Shown here: positions 9,305 to 18,059 of the stretch, in pieces
How positions within the stretch are numbered: the stretch's first letter is position 1
Layout: each line of letters starts with the position of its first letter
Origin: Rhodococcus tukisamuensis NBRC 100609
GTDB lineage: Bacteria > Actinomycetota > Actinomycetes > Mycobacteriales > Mycobacteriaceae
Assembly: GCF_001894985.1 (NCBI RefSeq)
Contig: NZ_BCXG01000016.1
Span: 1 to 64,000, forward strand
Direction: 5' to 3'
DNA length: 64,000 bases
Notes under the pieces: generated by a model
The model's input: the letters and a program-made list of their open reading frames with translations, nothing else
What the model was told of the DNA's origin: nothing
Databases searched by the model: none
Made by a program: the position numbers and the translations under genes

Positions 9305-10683
9305 CCGCCCGCGGCCGCCGACTCGCGACCGTCGCCGCGGTCGCCGGGGCGGTCGCGCTCGGTCCCGGCACCGCGGGCGCCGTACTGCCACCCGTTGTCG
9401 ACCCGGGCCGACTGCCACCGAACTCGGCACCCACCGCGCCCGCGACCGAGCTCCGCGACCCCTGCACGGCAACCTCCGCGGTGGCCGACCTGGCGCAGGT
9501 CCCCATCCCGCAACGCGCCCTCGACCTGGAATCCGTGTGGCCGTTGACAACCGGTCGCGGGCAGCTCGTCGCCGTCATCGACACCGGCGTATCACCGCAC
9601 CAACGGCTGCCAGGTCTGGTCCCCGGCGGCGACTATGTCTCCACCGGAGACGGCACCGAGGACTGCGACGCCCACGGCACACTTGTCGCCGGGATCGTCG
9701 CGGCGACCCGCGACGCCGCGACCGGGTTCGCCGGTGTGGCCCCGGACGCCCGCATCCTGAGCATCCGCCAGTCCAGCAACCTCTACCGGGAGACCGGCGG
9801 CGCCCGGGATGCCGAGGGCCGCAATGCCCGCGGCGTCGGCACCATCGGCACCCTCGCGAGCGCGGTCCGACGCGCCGCGGACCTGGGTGCCACCGTCATC
9901 AACATCTCGGAGGTCGCCTGCCTGCCCGCGGGCTCGGGGGACGGCGGAGTCCTCGGGGCCGCGGTGGACTACGCGGCGCGGGTCAAGGACGCCGTGATCG
10001 TCGCGGCCGCGGGAAACCTCGACACCGAGGCATGCCGGGCGTCGAACCCGCCGCCGGATCCCGCGCGGCCGCACGCAGACCCGTGGGAGGCGGTCACCAC
10101 TGTCGCCACCCCCGCCTGGTACGACGACCAGGTCCTCGCCGTCGGCTCAGTCGACCCGGGCGGGGCCGCGTCTGCCTTCACCGTGGCGGGCCCCTGGGTG
10201 GACGTCGCGGCGCCAGGCACCGGCATCGCCTCGCTGGACCCACGCCGGACGGGACCCGACGGGGTCACCGACTCCACCGACGGCGGCGCGGTGCAGGGCA
10301 CCAGTTTTGCCGCACCGTATGTCGCGGGCACCGCCGCGCTGGTCCGGGCCCGCCATCCGCATCTCACCGCGCGGCAGGTGATGGACCGGATCGAGGCCAC
10401 CGCTCACGCGCCCGCCACCGGCTGGGACCCGTACATCGGTCACGGCGTGGTCGACCCGATGGCCGCGGTGACCGCGGAGACGACACTGACCCCGACCGGG
10501 CGCGAGCCGCGGTCGAGAGCGGTGGCGGCCCCCGATGCGCCGCCGCCGCCCGACCACCGCGCACGCGACGCCGCGCTGATCGGCGCGACCGCGGTGGGCG
10601 CGTTGCTCGGGATCGGACTGCTCGCGTCACTGCCGCTCCGCCGCGTCCGTCAGCGAGCGGGGTCGGGCACCACCACCGGGTGA
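9301..10683 (+). CDS. mycP: Type VII secretion-associated serine protease mycosin
   Basis: A subtilisin-family protease of 460 residues. An N-terminal signal sequence (residues 1-27) is followed by the catalytic Asp in AVIDTG (D94), His in DAHGTLVAG (H125) and Ser in GTSFAAPYVAG (S335). A C-terminal membrane anchor lies near residues 430-452, ending in a short basic cytosolic tail. Mycosins are exported, anchored to the membrane and stabilise or regulate ESX complexes. The GTG start overlaps the eccD stop. The 3' end overlaps the convergent eccB by 34 bp. Confidence 0.96.
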   Translation: MTARGRRLATVAAVAGAVALGPGTAGAVLPPVVDPGRLPPNSAPTAPATELRDPCTATSAVADLAQVPIPQRALDLESVWPLTTGRGQLVAVIDTGVSPHQRLPGLVPGGDYVSTGDGTEDCDAHGTLVAGIVAATRDAATGFAGVAPDARILSIRQSSNLYRETGGARDAEGRNARGVGTIGTLASAVRRAADLGATVINISEVACLPAGSGDGGVLGAAVDYAARVKDAVIVAAAGNLDTEACRASNPPPDPARPHADPWEAVTTVATPAWYDDQVLAVGSVDPGGAASAFTVAGPWVDVAAPGTGIASLDPRRTGPDGVTDSTDGGAVQGTSFAAPYVAGTAALVRARHPHLTARQVMDRIEATAHAPATGWDPYIGHGVVDPMAAVTAETTLTPTGREPRSRAVAAPDAPPPPDHRARDAALIGATAVGALLGIGLLASLPLRRVRQRAGSGTTTG

Positions 10684-12116
10684 TCGTCCGGTGCCACCCC
10701 GTCATGAGCGAGGAACGCGGCCTCTCGCCCCAGCGTGGGCCCCGGCGCCAGCAGCGACAGGATGGGCCACGGTACCGGCGCGCCGGGGGCGGTAAGTCCG
10801 AGAGCCTTTGCCGCGTCGTCGTTCTCGACTCCGTAGCGCACCCCGGTGTCGGCCACGAAGAACAGTGCGCCACGGCGCTCACTGGACGCCGCGATGTCCG
10901 TGGAGTGGACCAGACCACCGTTGCCCGGACGCAGGTAGGCGGCATCGGCGTTGTCCCCGGCTCCGTCGGCCTGGGCCAGCATGACGGGACGAGCACCGTC
11001 GGGCAGCGGCAGCGTGTTCCCGGCGATCACGCTGACCGTCGCGCGCAGCCCGCCCGGCGCCGCGGCGGCGCCCGGCACCGGCTTCCACGACAGGCAGCTG
11101 ACGGGACTGCCGGCCACCCCGACCAACTCCGGCGGCATCGCCGGAAAGGTCGACACGGCAAGGTCGTTCGCCTGCGGCAACCTGGACACGACGTCGGGAG
11201 TGACGGAGTCCGTGCCGGCGGCGCCCTGCGAATCGGAGTACCGGATGAGGCCGGCGGTGGCCTGACTGATCCGTTGCAGCCCGCCGCGCAACAGGACGTA
11301 GAACCGGGTCTCCTGCGCGTCCTGCACCTGCACGACCGATCCGATGGTCTTGCCCGGCAGTGAGTACGGCGGCTGCTCCCCCGCACCCTCGATGACGGGC
11401 GGCGTCAGCGCCGGCGCCTCCGGGATGGCCTCGAGCAGCCCGGCGCTGACCGGTCGCGGCTCGATCCCGTCGAGACCGAAGGCCAACGCGACCGCGTGGT
11501 CCGCCGGGTCGATCCGCGCCCGGGTACCGGCGTGGACGAGGAACGTACCGTCGCCCGCGCGCACCAGCAGCGCCTGCGCGTCGGTGAGCGTGGACACCTG
11601 CTCGCCGAGCACCGGGTCGCCGGCCAGCACCGCGGTACTCACTGCGCTGTTGCCGCCGGCGGCGACGGCGTCACAGACCATCCAGGCGACCGCGTCCCCG
11701 TCCGGAAGTGCCGACGGCGCACCGGGAATGCCCATCAGGGCTCCCCTCGGCCGGCTGCCGAGCTCGGATTCCTTCACGATCACCGGGGCCGCGGCGCTGC
11801 CGGTGACAAGTCGTGCGGACGCCAGGTTGAGGACGGGGTGCAGCACGTCCTCGACCACGACGAACATGGCGCCCGAGTCCTTGCCGACGACAATCGGGGC
11901 GTCGCCGATCTTGTCCTGCGGCCGGATCAGCGCGAGCGCGGCGCACCCGGCCAGCCCCAGTACCGCGAGGACGGCCCCCACCGTCATCGCCCTCGACTGG
12001 GATCGCATCGGGTCGTGCAGCATTCGCACGTCCCGACGCACCAGCGCGTGCTCCATCCGTCGCACCAGGAAGCGGTATCCGCTCACCTGGACACGCGTAG
12101 TCGGCTGTGCAGCCAT
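10650..12116 (-). CDS. eccB: Type VII secretion protein EccB
   Basis: A 488-residue EccB. The short cytosolic N-terminus carries the family phrase QVSGYRFLVRRMEHALVRRD, one membrane helix lies near residues 42-65 (VGAVLAVLGLAGCAALALI), and a large extracytoplasmic domain contains two Cys (MVCD, SCLS) that probably form the conserved disulfide. EccB joins EccC, EccD and EccE in the ESX membrane complex. ATG at 12116 follows GGGGGAGGG. It is divergent from eccE across 127 bp and convergent with mycP, with a 34-bp overlap of the 3' ends. Confidence 0.95.
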   Translation of the reverse strand: MAAQPTTRVQVSGYRFLVRRMEHALVRRDVRMLHDPMRSQSRAMTVGAVLAVLGLAGCAALALIRPQDKIGDAPIVVGKDSGAMFVVVEDVLHPVLNLASARLVTGSAAAPVIVKESELGSRPRGALMGIPGAPSALPDGDAVAWMVCDAVAAGGNSAVSTAVLAGDPVLGEQVSTLTDAQALLVRAGDGTFLVHAGTRARIDPADHAVALAFGLDGIEPRPVSAGLLEAIPEAPALTPPVIEGAGEQPPYSLPGKTIGSVVQVQDAQETRFYVLLRGGLQRISQATAGLIRYSDSQGAAGTDSVTPDVVSRLPQANDLAVSTFPAMPPELVGVAGSPVSCLSWKPVPGAAAAPGGLRATVSVIAGNTLPLPDGARPVMLAQADGAGDNADAAYLRPGNGGLVHSTDIAASSERRGALFFVADTGVRYGVENDDAAKALGLTAPGAPVPWPILSLLAPGPTLGREAAFLAHDGVAPDDHPVVVPDPAR

Positions 12117-12243
12117 GGTCCCTCCCCCGTAACGGCGCACATTACGGGGGCACACAGTACAGTGGCCGTCGGCCGGTGCACGGGGGAATTGCCCGGCCAT
12201 GGGGAACACATCGCATGGGGATGCGTGGTGGGGGGAATCGGGG

Positions 12244-13920
12244 ATGATCGTGTTTCGACGCCGGGGGCGACGTCGGCCGGTGCTGCCGGACACGACGGTC
12301 CGGGCACTGGTGTGCGCTCAGTTGCTGGGGGTGACTGCGGCATTGGCGGCCGGGGCGGCCGGGCTGTGCTGGTGGCAGTCGCTGCTGCTGGGCACCGCGG
12401 TCGCGGCCGCCGCGATGGCGCCGGTCCGGGGACGCAACCTGCTGTCGTGGTGCGCCGCCGCGTGCGCCTACCCGATGCGGCGGGACCGGACGGCGGTCTC
12501 CGCCACGAACTTCCGGTCCCCTGGCGGTCCCGTCGTCGGGCTCGGATGGGACCTCGACCCGTCCGGCCGAGGAGCCGCCGTCGCCGCGGTCGTCGAGATG
12601 CTGCCGCCCCCGGGAAGCCACACCGAGCTGTCCCGGAAGGGTTGCGAGCCGTCTCACCGGCTGCCGGTGGCCGCAATCGCGGAATCGTTGAACCACCACG
12701 ACCTCTGTCTCAGCGGCATCGACATCGTCAGCCACGGCGCCCGGGTGTGTGAGGGCACTACCGCCGCCGATGTGTACGACCAGTTGATCGGACCGCTGCC
12801 GGCTACCGCTCGCCGCACGGTCTGGTTGGTGCTCCGGTTCGACGCCGCCGCCGAGTCAGAGGCGGTGGCCCGTCGGGGCGGTGGCGCGACGGGCGCCGCG
12901 CGAGCGGCATCCGTCGCCGCCCGCCGGATGGTCCGCACCCTGGAGGCCGCGGGCTGCCCGGCACGAGTCCTCGATGCCGCCGAGATCGACGCGGCGGCAA
13001 TGCAGGTCACCCGTGGCGTGAGGCCCTGGTCTTTCGCCCGCGCCTGGAGCCAGGTACCCCTGCCCGGCGCCTGCAACACCGGCTACGGAATCACGCCACG
13101 GGCATTGTCCGAGGACCTGCTGACCGAACTCTGGGCACAGCCCGGTCTCGGCACCACCGTCGCGCTACGGCTGCGCCCGGGCCACCGGCCGGGCGCGGTG
13201 CGGATCGGCGCGTCGTGCCGGCTGACCACCCGGACCCGCCCCGACCGGCTCGAGACGCCGGGGCTGGCGACCATGTCGGGCCGGCACGCCGACGCACTCG
13301 CGTCGGTCCTGCCCGCCGCGCCCGACCATCTCGACTCGCTGACCGGCTTCGCAGAAATCGACGCGAACCGCCTCGATGCCCTGGTGCTGCCGACCGCGGG
13401 GTGCGGGCAGCTGATCGGGTCCGCCGACGACGGGCGGGCGGTCGCCACCCGCATCGTCGGTCCGGAGATCGGCGCGGTCGAGGTGATCGGCGAGCTGTAC
13501 CTCGCCCGACAGCTGGTCCTGCGCGCGATCGCCACCGGTGCACGGGTACTCGTCTGCTCGGCCCGCCCGCAGGACTGGGCTCAACTGGTCGACGCCATCG
13601 CCGGTCCGGACCGGGTACGCCTGACCAACGAGACGCGGATCGACCCGCGTTTCACCGCGGTGCTCTTCGACGGCATCGAGCCGGTCGAGCTCGGTCCCGG
13701 CGTCACCGCGATCCGACTGCTGGAACGGCCAGGGCCCCCGACGCTCGCGCCGCCGGACGTCACCGTCGTCCAGCCCGGCTCGCGGGGAGATCGAATCGTG
13801 TTACGGACCAAGGAGACTCGTCGTGAGCTGACCCTGGTCACCATTGCGGAGGAGACCGCGTTCCTGGGGAGCCCGCAACCCGCAGCGGCGGTGCCCGGTG
13901 CCCTCGTTCCCTCGTCCTGA
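12244..13920 (+). CDS. eccE: Type VII secretion protein EccE
   Basis: The 558-residue protein starts at ATG 12244, with GGGGGA about 8 nt upstream. Two closely spaced hydrophobic helices occupy residues 20-65 (LVCAQLLGVTAALAAGAAGL and LLLGTAVAAAAMAPV), followed by a long soluble domain, which is the EccE layout. EccE sits at the periphery of ESX membrane complexes. The mycobacterial ESX-4 of M. tuberculosis lacks EccE, whereas more complete ESX-4 loci in other Mycobacteriales carry it. Assignment rests on topology, length and position beside eccB. Confidence 0.85.
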   Translation: MIVFRRRGRRRPVLPDTTVRALVCAQLLGVTAALAAGAAGLCWWQSLLLGTAVAAAAMAPVRGRNLLSWCAAACAYPMRRDRTAVSATNFRSPGGPVVGLGWDLDPSGRGAAVAAVVEMLPPPGSHTELSRKGCEPSHRLPVAAIAESLNHHDLCLSGIDIVSHGARVCEGTTAADVYDQLIGPLPATARRTVWLVLRFDAAAESEAVARRGGGATGAARAASVAARRMVRTLEAAGCPARVLDAAEIDAAAMQVTRGVRPWSFARAWSQVPLPGACNTGYGITPRALSEDLLTELWAQPGLGTTVALRLRPGHRPGAVRIGASCRLTTRTRPDRLETPGLATMSGRHADALASVLPAAPDHLDSLTGFAEIDANRLDALVLPTAGCGQLIGSADDGRAVATRIVGPEIGAVEVIGELYLARQLVLRAIATGARVLVCSARPQDWAQLVDAIAGPDRVRLTNETRIDPRFTAVLFDGIEPVELGPGVTAIRLLERPGPPTLAPPDVTVVQPGSRGDRIVLRTKETRRELTLVTIAEETAFLGSPQPAAAVPGALVPSS

Positions 13921-13934
13921 GCCCGGCCGCGACG

Positions 13935-14495
13935 TCAGCCCGGGTACGGCCGGGCCGCGCGCGCCGACCGCGCGGCGTCCGCCCACCAGGCCAGCTGGTC
14001 GAGCAGTCGGGCGGCGCCGTCGATCGCCGCGCCGTCCTCGGTCTCCCCGTCCGGGCCGAATCTCTTGCGGGCCTGGTGAAAACTCACCGTCTGCCGGACC
14101 GTGACCATGTGCACCTCGGCCACCACCTGACGCAGTTGCTCGGTCGCCCGTAGCCCGCCGGACAGGCCCCCGTACGAGACGAACCCGACCGGCTTCGCCC
14201 GCCACTCCTGCTTGGCGCTGTCCACCGCGTTCTTGAGGGCAGCCGGGTAACCGTGGTTGTACTCCGGCGTCACCATCACGAACGCCTCCGCCGAGGCGAT
14301 CCGCTCGCGGAACCGGTCCGACTCGGCGGTGGCCGAGAGATCGTGCGGCAACTCGACGTCGGCGAGATCCAGGACCTCGGTGTCGAAGGCCGGATGATGC
14401 CGGGCCCGCCGGACGAACCATTCGGCGACGACGGGGGCGAATCTGCCCTCCCGGACACTGCCGACAATCACTTCCAGCCGAATAGGTTCTGTCAC
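13935..14495 (-). CDS. NADPH-dependent FMN reductase family protein
   Basis: A 186-residue flavodoxin-like protein with the NADPH-dependent FMN reductase signature: GSVREGRFAPVVAEWF at the N-terminus for phosphate binding, and TPEYNHGYPAALKNAVD for the flavin loop. Such enzymes reduce FMN, quinones or other acceptors with NAD(P)H; the physiological acceptor is unknown. GTG at 14495 (MTEPIRLEVIVGS) is preferred because family members begin just before the first strand. GTG at 14498 and GTG at 14534 are alternatives, and none has a strong ribosome binding site. It converges on eccE with 14 bp between the stops. Confidence 0.88.
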   Translation of the reverse strand: MTEPIRLEVIVGSVREGRFAPVVAEWFVRRARHHPAFDTEVLDLADVELPHDLSATAESDRFRERIASAEAFVMVTPEYNHGYPAALKNAVDSAKQEWRAKPVGFVSYGGLSGGLRATEQLRQVVAEVHMVTVRQTVSFHQARKRFGPDGETEDGAAIDGAARLLDQLAWWADAARSARAARPYPG

Positions 14496-14534
14496 CACAC
14501 CCCATCGAACCACGGGATGGGCGACGCCGGACAC

Positions 14535-14573
14535 GACGAGGCCCCCTGCCCAGGCGGGTCAGGGGGCCTCGTC
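14535..14573 (-). terminator. Intrinsic terminator
   Basis: A perfect 14-bp inverted repeat (14535-14548 with 14560-14573) lies downstream of the secreted Ig-like gene and upstream of the FMN reductase start. Its placement fits termination of the Ig-like gene transcript. Confidence 0.8.
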
Positions 14574-14600
14574 ACGACCTGGCGCTACGCGATGGTGCTG

Positions 14601-15509
14601 TTACGAACCGAACAACCGGCCCAGCGAACCGGCGGACCCGGTGCCGCCGTCGCCATCGCCGTCGTCAGCCACGGACACCTGCGTGGTCAGTGTCGGCGAG
14701 ACGGACGCGGCGTGCCGGTCCGAGCCGGAGAAGCGGGCCGAGATCCGGTGGGCACCCACCGAGCCGAAGCTGTGTGAGAGCGTTGCCTTGCCGTCGACGA
14801 CGCCGACCGGCTCACCGAGCGGGACCTCGCCGTCGGTGAACTGCACGGTGCCGCCGGCGGGCGTCGGGGCCACCGTGGCCGTGAGGTCGACCGCGGAGCC
14901 CACGGTTGCGGTGCCAGGCACCTCCAACCCGGTGGTGGTGGCGATGTCCCGCGCCTCGACGGTGACGTTCACACCGATGGGGTTGAAGGTCGTCGCCCCG
15001 AGCCAGGTGCCCACCTGGAACGAGAGCCCACTGTCGAACGTCCCGGCCCGTGCGGCATCCGGAACCTTGTAGGTGACCTCGAACGTCACGTCCTTGTTCT
15101 CGCTCAGCCAACGGTCCGAGACCAGCCACGAACCCGACACGGACAGACTGTTGTTCGCATTGTCCAACGACGGCGTCACCGGGTTCGTCGACGAGCCCGA
15201 GGTCAGCCCCGAGGCCGTGACCTTCGCACTGCCGGCCACGTACTCGAACCCGGCAGGATGCACGTCGGTGATGGTCTCGAGGTACCGGTCCACGGCACTG
15301 GTCACCTCGAACACCGTCTTGTAGGTCACCGTGGCGCCGCGCTCCGCGCTGCCCGGCGAGACGCTCTTGGTGACCTTGACGTTGTCGGTTGTCTTGGTCG
15401 CCGAGGTCGGCGCCGCGGACGCGGCCCCGCTGCCGGCGACGAGTCCGACTGCCACCACCGCAGCGGCGCTGACGGCCGCCGCTACCCGGCGAATCACGTT
15501 TTGGGGCAT
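14601..15509 (-). CDS. Secreted Ig-like domain protein
   Basis: A 302-residue exported protein. A signal peptide (MPQNVIRRVAAAVSAAAVVA, then an Ala-rich cleavage region ending ASAA near residue 33) leads into a DUF11-like beta domain (about residues 40-195, KVTKSVSPGSAERGATVTY). An Ig-like repeat domain follows (about 200-285, TVGSAVDLTATVAPTPAGGT), then an Asp/Gly-rich C-terminus. ATG at 15509 follows GAGGAA with 5-nt spacing. No sortase motif or lipobox is seen, so it is probably released or loosely attached to the cell wall. Its function is unknown; Ig-like secreted proteins often mediate adhesion or surface architecture. Confidence 0.82.
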   Translation of the reverse strand: MPQNVIRRVAAAVSAAAVVAVGLVAGSGAASAAPTSATKTTDNVKVTKSVSPGSAERGATVTYKTVFEVTSAVDRYLETITDVHPAGFEYVAGSAKVTASGLTSGSSTNPVTPSLDNANNSLSVSGSWLVSDRWLSENKDVTFEVTYKVPDAARAGTFDSGLSFQVGTWLGATTFNPIGVNVTVEARDIATTTGLEVPGTATVGSAVDLTATVAPTPAGGTVQFTDGEVPLGEPVGVVDGKATLSHSFGSVGAHRISARFSGSDRHAASVSPTLTTQVSVADDGDGDGGTGSAGSLGRLFGS

Positions 15510-15606
15510 GGGGGTTCCTCCATGGTTCAGACGGGGCCTGCCGCACGAAGGTCGCATCGCGACGGCTGCTGCCGGGCGGCGCGGCGAGCGACAACTGCCA
15601 GTGTTC

Positions 15607-15622
15607 ATACAGTTATACAGTT
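15607..15622 (-). repeat. Tandem octamer in promoter region
   Basis: ATACAGTT occurs twice in direct tandem upstream of the secreted Ig-like gene, in the 168-bp gap after the TetR gene. On the minus strand it contains TATAAC and TATGAA stretches that could act as a -10 element. A regulator site or promoter is possible, but no proper -35 spacing was found. Confidence 0.35.
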
Positions 15623-15677
15623 GCAAACATCGTTTCCCCTGTTCAGGGTTCACTCGCCGTCAGATTGCAAGACCCTG

Positions 15678-16253
15678 TCAGATCGCAAGACCGTGGGTGA
15701 CCAGCGCGGCCAGCTCCTCGTACGCCTGCGCGTCGCCGAGTCCGGTCGTCTCGGCGACCTGCCTGCGCTGGATCCGCACCATCGTCGACGCCGTCACCTC
15801 GGCGACGAACGCCGCGTGGACGTCCCGGAACTCGCCGGCCCGGACCCCCTCTGTGATGAGGTCCTGCACTCGACCCGCCGCGTAGCGGGTGTTCTGCTCG
15901 TAGACCTCCCGGGCGGCCGCGTTCGCGGCGAGGTCCTCCATGAACTGCGTCGACGCCGGGCGCAGCTGCTCGCCGACCGCTTCCAGGTAGGTCCGAATGC
16001 GGTCTCGGGCGCCGCTCGCCCCGGCTAGTCGCTCCTCCACCCGCTCGGTCGCACCCCGGAAGAAGTGGACCGTCGCGGCGCGGACGAGCTGTTCCTTGCT
16101 GGCCGCCAGTCCGTAGAGCGTGGACTTCGAGCACCGCAGCCTGGTCGCCAACTCGTCGAGGGTGAGGTGGGCGAAACCCTCCGCCAACAGCAGCTCGACG
16201 AGCTGGTCGAGCAGCTGAGCCTTGCGGGCCGCGCCACGCACCTGGGTTGCCAT
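15678..16253 (-). CDS. TetR/AcrR family transcriptional regulator
   Basis: A 191-residue TetR-family repressor. The N-terminal helix-turn-helix lies near residues 24-50 (FAHLTLDELATRLRCSKSTLY) and is followed by a helical ligand-binding domain with no recognisable ligand signature. It starts 57 bp from a divergent acyl-CoA dehydrogenase gene. The shared gap holds an 11-bp inverted repeat, so local autoregulation and control of the dehydrogenase is the natural hypothesis. The effector may be an acyl-CoA, but this is inference. Confidence 0.92.
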   Translation of the reverse strand: MATQVRGAARKAQLLDQLVELLLAEGFAHLTLDELATRLRCSKSTLYGLAASKEQLVRAATVHFFRGATERVEERLAGASGARDRIRTYLEAVGEQLRPASTQFMEDLAANAAAREVYEQNTRYAAGRVQDLITEGVRAGEFRDVHAAFVAEVTASTMVRIQRRQVAETTGLGDAQAYEELAALVTHGLAI

Positions 16254-16257
16254 ACAG

Positions 16258-16293
16258 ATAACAGTACTGCAGTATCGATGCTAGTACCGTTAT
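16258..16293. promoter_or_regulatory. Candidate TetR operator
   Basis: ATAACAGTACT (16258-16268) and AGTACCGTTAT (16283-16293) form an inverted repeat matching at 10 of 11 positions. A perfect 10-bp palindrome TACTGCAGTA lies within it. The site fills most of the divergent gap between the TetR and acyl-CoA dehydrogenase genes, where a repressor would block both promoters. Confidence 0.65.
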
Positions 16294-16310
16294 TGACCCG
16301 AGGAGAGCGC

Positions 16311-17453
16311 ATGCCCGTCGAACGACTGCTGCCCAGCCAGGAAGCTCACGACCTGATCGCGCTGACCCGCGACGTGGCAGACAAGGTGCTGCGCCCCAAG
16401 GTCGACGCACACGAGAAGTCCGAGACCTTCCCCGACGGGGTGTTCCCCGCACTCGGGCGCGCGGGTCTGCTGAGCCTGCCGTATCCCGAGGAGTTCGGCG
16501 GCGGCGGCCAACCCTACGAGGTGTACCTCCAGGTACTCGAGGAGCTGGCGGCGCGCTGGGCGGCCGTGGCCGTGGCAACCAGCGTCCACAGCCTGTCCTG
16601 CTTCGCGCTCGCCACTCACGGCACCACCGAGCAGCAGGCCAAGTGGCTGCCGGACATGTTGAGCGGCAACACCATCGGCGCCTACAGCCTCTCCGAGCCG
16701 CAGGCCGGCTCCGACGCGGCCGCGCTCACCTGCAAGGCCACCGCCGTCGACGGCGGGTTCCGGATCAACGGCTCGAAAGCGTGGATCACCAACGGCGGTC
16801 GCGCCGACTTCTACACGCTCTTCGCGCGCACCAGCGACGACGGACCGCGCGGGATCTCCTGCTTCCTGGTCGATTCCGCGACCGAGGGCCTGAGCTTCGG
16901 CAAGCCCGAGGAGAAGATGGGACTGCGGGCGGTGCCGACCACCTCCGCACACTACGACGACGCCTTCGTCGACGCCGAGCGCCTCATCGGACAGACCGGC
17001 CAGGGCCTGCCGATCGCGTTCAGCGCGCTCGACTCGGGCCGACTCGGCATCGCCGCCGTCGCGGTCGGGCTCGCCCAGGGCGCACTCGACGACGCGGTTG
17101 CATATGCCAAGGAGCGCAAGGCATTCGGCAAGCGCATCATCGACCACCAGGGGCTCGGCTTCCTCGTTGCCGACATGGCCGCCGCCGTGGACTCTGCGCG
17201 CGCCACCTACCTCGACGCCGCACGGCGACGCGACGCCGGGTTGCCCTACTCACGCCAGGCGAGTGTGGCCAAGCTGATCGCCACCGACGCCGCCATGAAG
17301 GTCACGACCGATGCGGTCCAGGTCTTCGGCGGCTACGGCTACACCCAGGACTTCCCGGTCGAGCGGTACATGCGCGAAGCCAAGATCACCCAGATCTTCG
17401 AGGGCACCAACCAGATCCAGCGCCTGGTGATCGCGCGGTCGCTCGCCGGCTGA
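16311..17453 (+). CDS. Acyl-CoA dehydrogenase
   Basis: A 380-residue FAD enzyme of the acyl-CoA dehydrogenase family, catalysing alpha,beta-desaturation of an acyl-CoA thioester. Signatures are YSLSEPQAGSDAAAL, KAWITNGG, the RQASVAKLIATDAAMK helix and GGYGYTQDFPVERYMR. The catalytic base lies in IFEGTNQIQ (E364), the position used by short- and medium-chain enzymes. ATG at 16311 follows GAGGAG. Chain-length or branched-chain preference cannot be read. It is probably controlled by the divergent TetR gene. A strong hairpin follows. Confidence 0.94.
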   Translation: MPVERLLPSQEAHDLIALTRDVADKVLRPKVDAHEKSETFPDGVFPALGRAGLLSLPYPEEFGGGGQPYEVYLQVLEELAARWAAVAVATSVHSLSCFALATHGTTEQQAKWLPDMLSGNTIGAYSLSEPQAGSDAAALTCKATAVDGGFRINGSKAWITNGGRADFYTLFARTSDDGPRGISCFLVDSATEGLSFGKPEEKMGLRAVPTTSAHYDDAFVDAERLIGQTGQGLPIAFSALDSGRLGIAAVAVGLAQGALDDAVAYAKERKAFGKRIIDHQGLGFLVADMAAAVDSARATYLDAARRRDAGLPYSRQASVAKLIATDAAMKVTTDAVQVFGGYGYTQDFPVERYMREAKITQIFEGTNQIQRLVIARSLAG

Positions 17454-17484
17454 TACTCAGATCGGCTCCGGTCCCGTTCCAGCA

Positions 17485-17513
17485 CGAGCGCCCCGCACAA
17501 GGCGGGGCGCTCG
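17485..17513. terminator. Bidirectional intrinsic terminator
   Basis: A 12-bp inverted repeat (17485-17496 with 17502-17513) sits between the convergent acyl-CoA dehydrogenase and MmpS-like genes and can serve both. Confidence 0.8.
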
Positions 17514-17525
17514 CTGGCATTTCGA

Positions 17526-18059
17526 TCAGAACATCGGGGCAGTGCAGTTCACGACCGCATACTTGCCGGTCGCGGTCTGTTCATCCTTGACCTTCCCGTC
17601 GACCGTGACACGACACGTAACGGAAGTGCCCTCGGTTTGAGCCGTCACACCTGCGATCACGACGGTCGACGGATTCGTCACGGTCAACGACCACGGAGCA
17701 GTCGGGTTGCTCTCCTGCTGCATCTCACTGTTGGCATCGAAATAGGTGACGCTATTGAGCGTCGCACTGTCAGAGATCACCTCGTAGGCGATGGTCTTGC
17801 CCTTGCCCGAGGGAGCCGCTGCGGTCAGGGGCGGAATCGACGCAGGCGCGGGCGCATCAACCACTGCAGGCGCATCAACCCCGCCTGCAGCGGTACCAGC
17901 GTCACCCTCCTTGTCCCCTCCGCCGGCCATTCCCACGATGACAAACAGGGCGATGATGCCGCCCACGACCCACGGCCACTTCTTGCGCTTCTTCGGCGCC
18001 GACGCCGGCACCTCCTGGTGGCCAGTCGGTGACTGATTCGGGTCAAACGGTGCAGACAT
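17526..18059 (-). CDS. MmpS family membrane protein
   Basis: The 177-residue protein has a Pro-rich cytosolic N-terminus, a KKRKKWPW stop-transfer motif, one membrane helix (about residues 27-46, WVVGGIIALFVIVGMAGGG), an Ala/Pro linker and a beta-rich domain. That domain has the MmpS-type pattern (TIAYEVISDS, APWSLTVTNP, TSVTCRVTVDGK, VNCTA) and two Cys. Mycobacterial MmpS proteins are accessory subunits of MmpL (RND) lipid or siderophore exporters. No mmpL neighbour exists here, so it may serve a distant transporter. ATG at 18059 is preceded by a weak GGGAG. Confidence 0.75.
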   Translation of the reverse strand: MSAPFDPNQSPTGHQEVPASAPKKRKKWPWVVGGIIALFVIVGMAGGGDKEGDAGTAAGGVDAPAVVDAPAPASIPPLTAAAPSGKGKTIAYEVISDSATLNSVTYFDANSEMQQESNPTAPWSLTVTNPSTVVIAGVTAQTEGTSVTCRVTVDGKVKDEQTATGKYAVVNCTAPMF

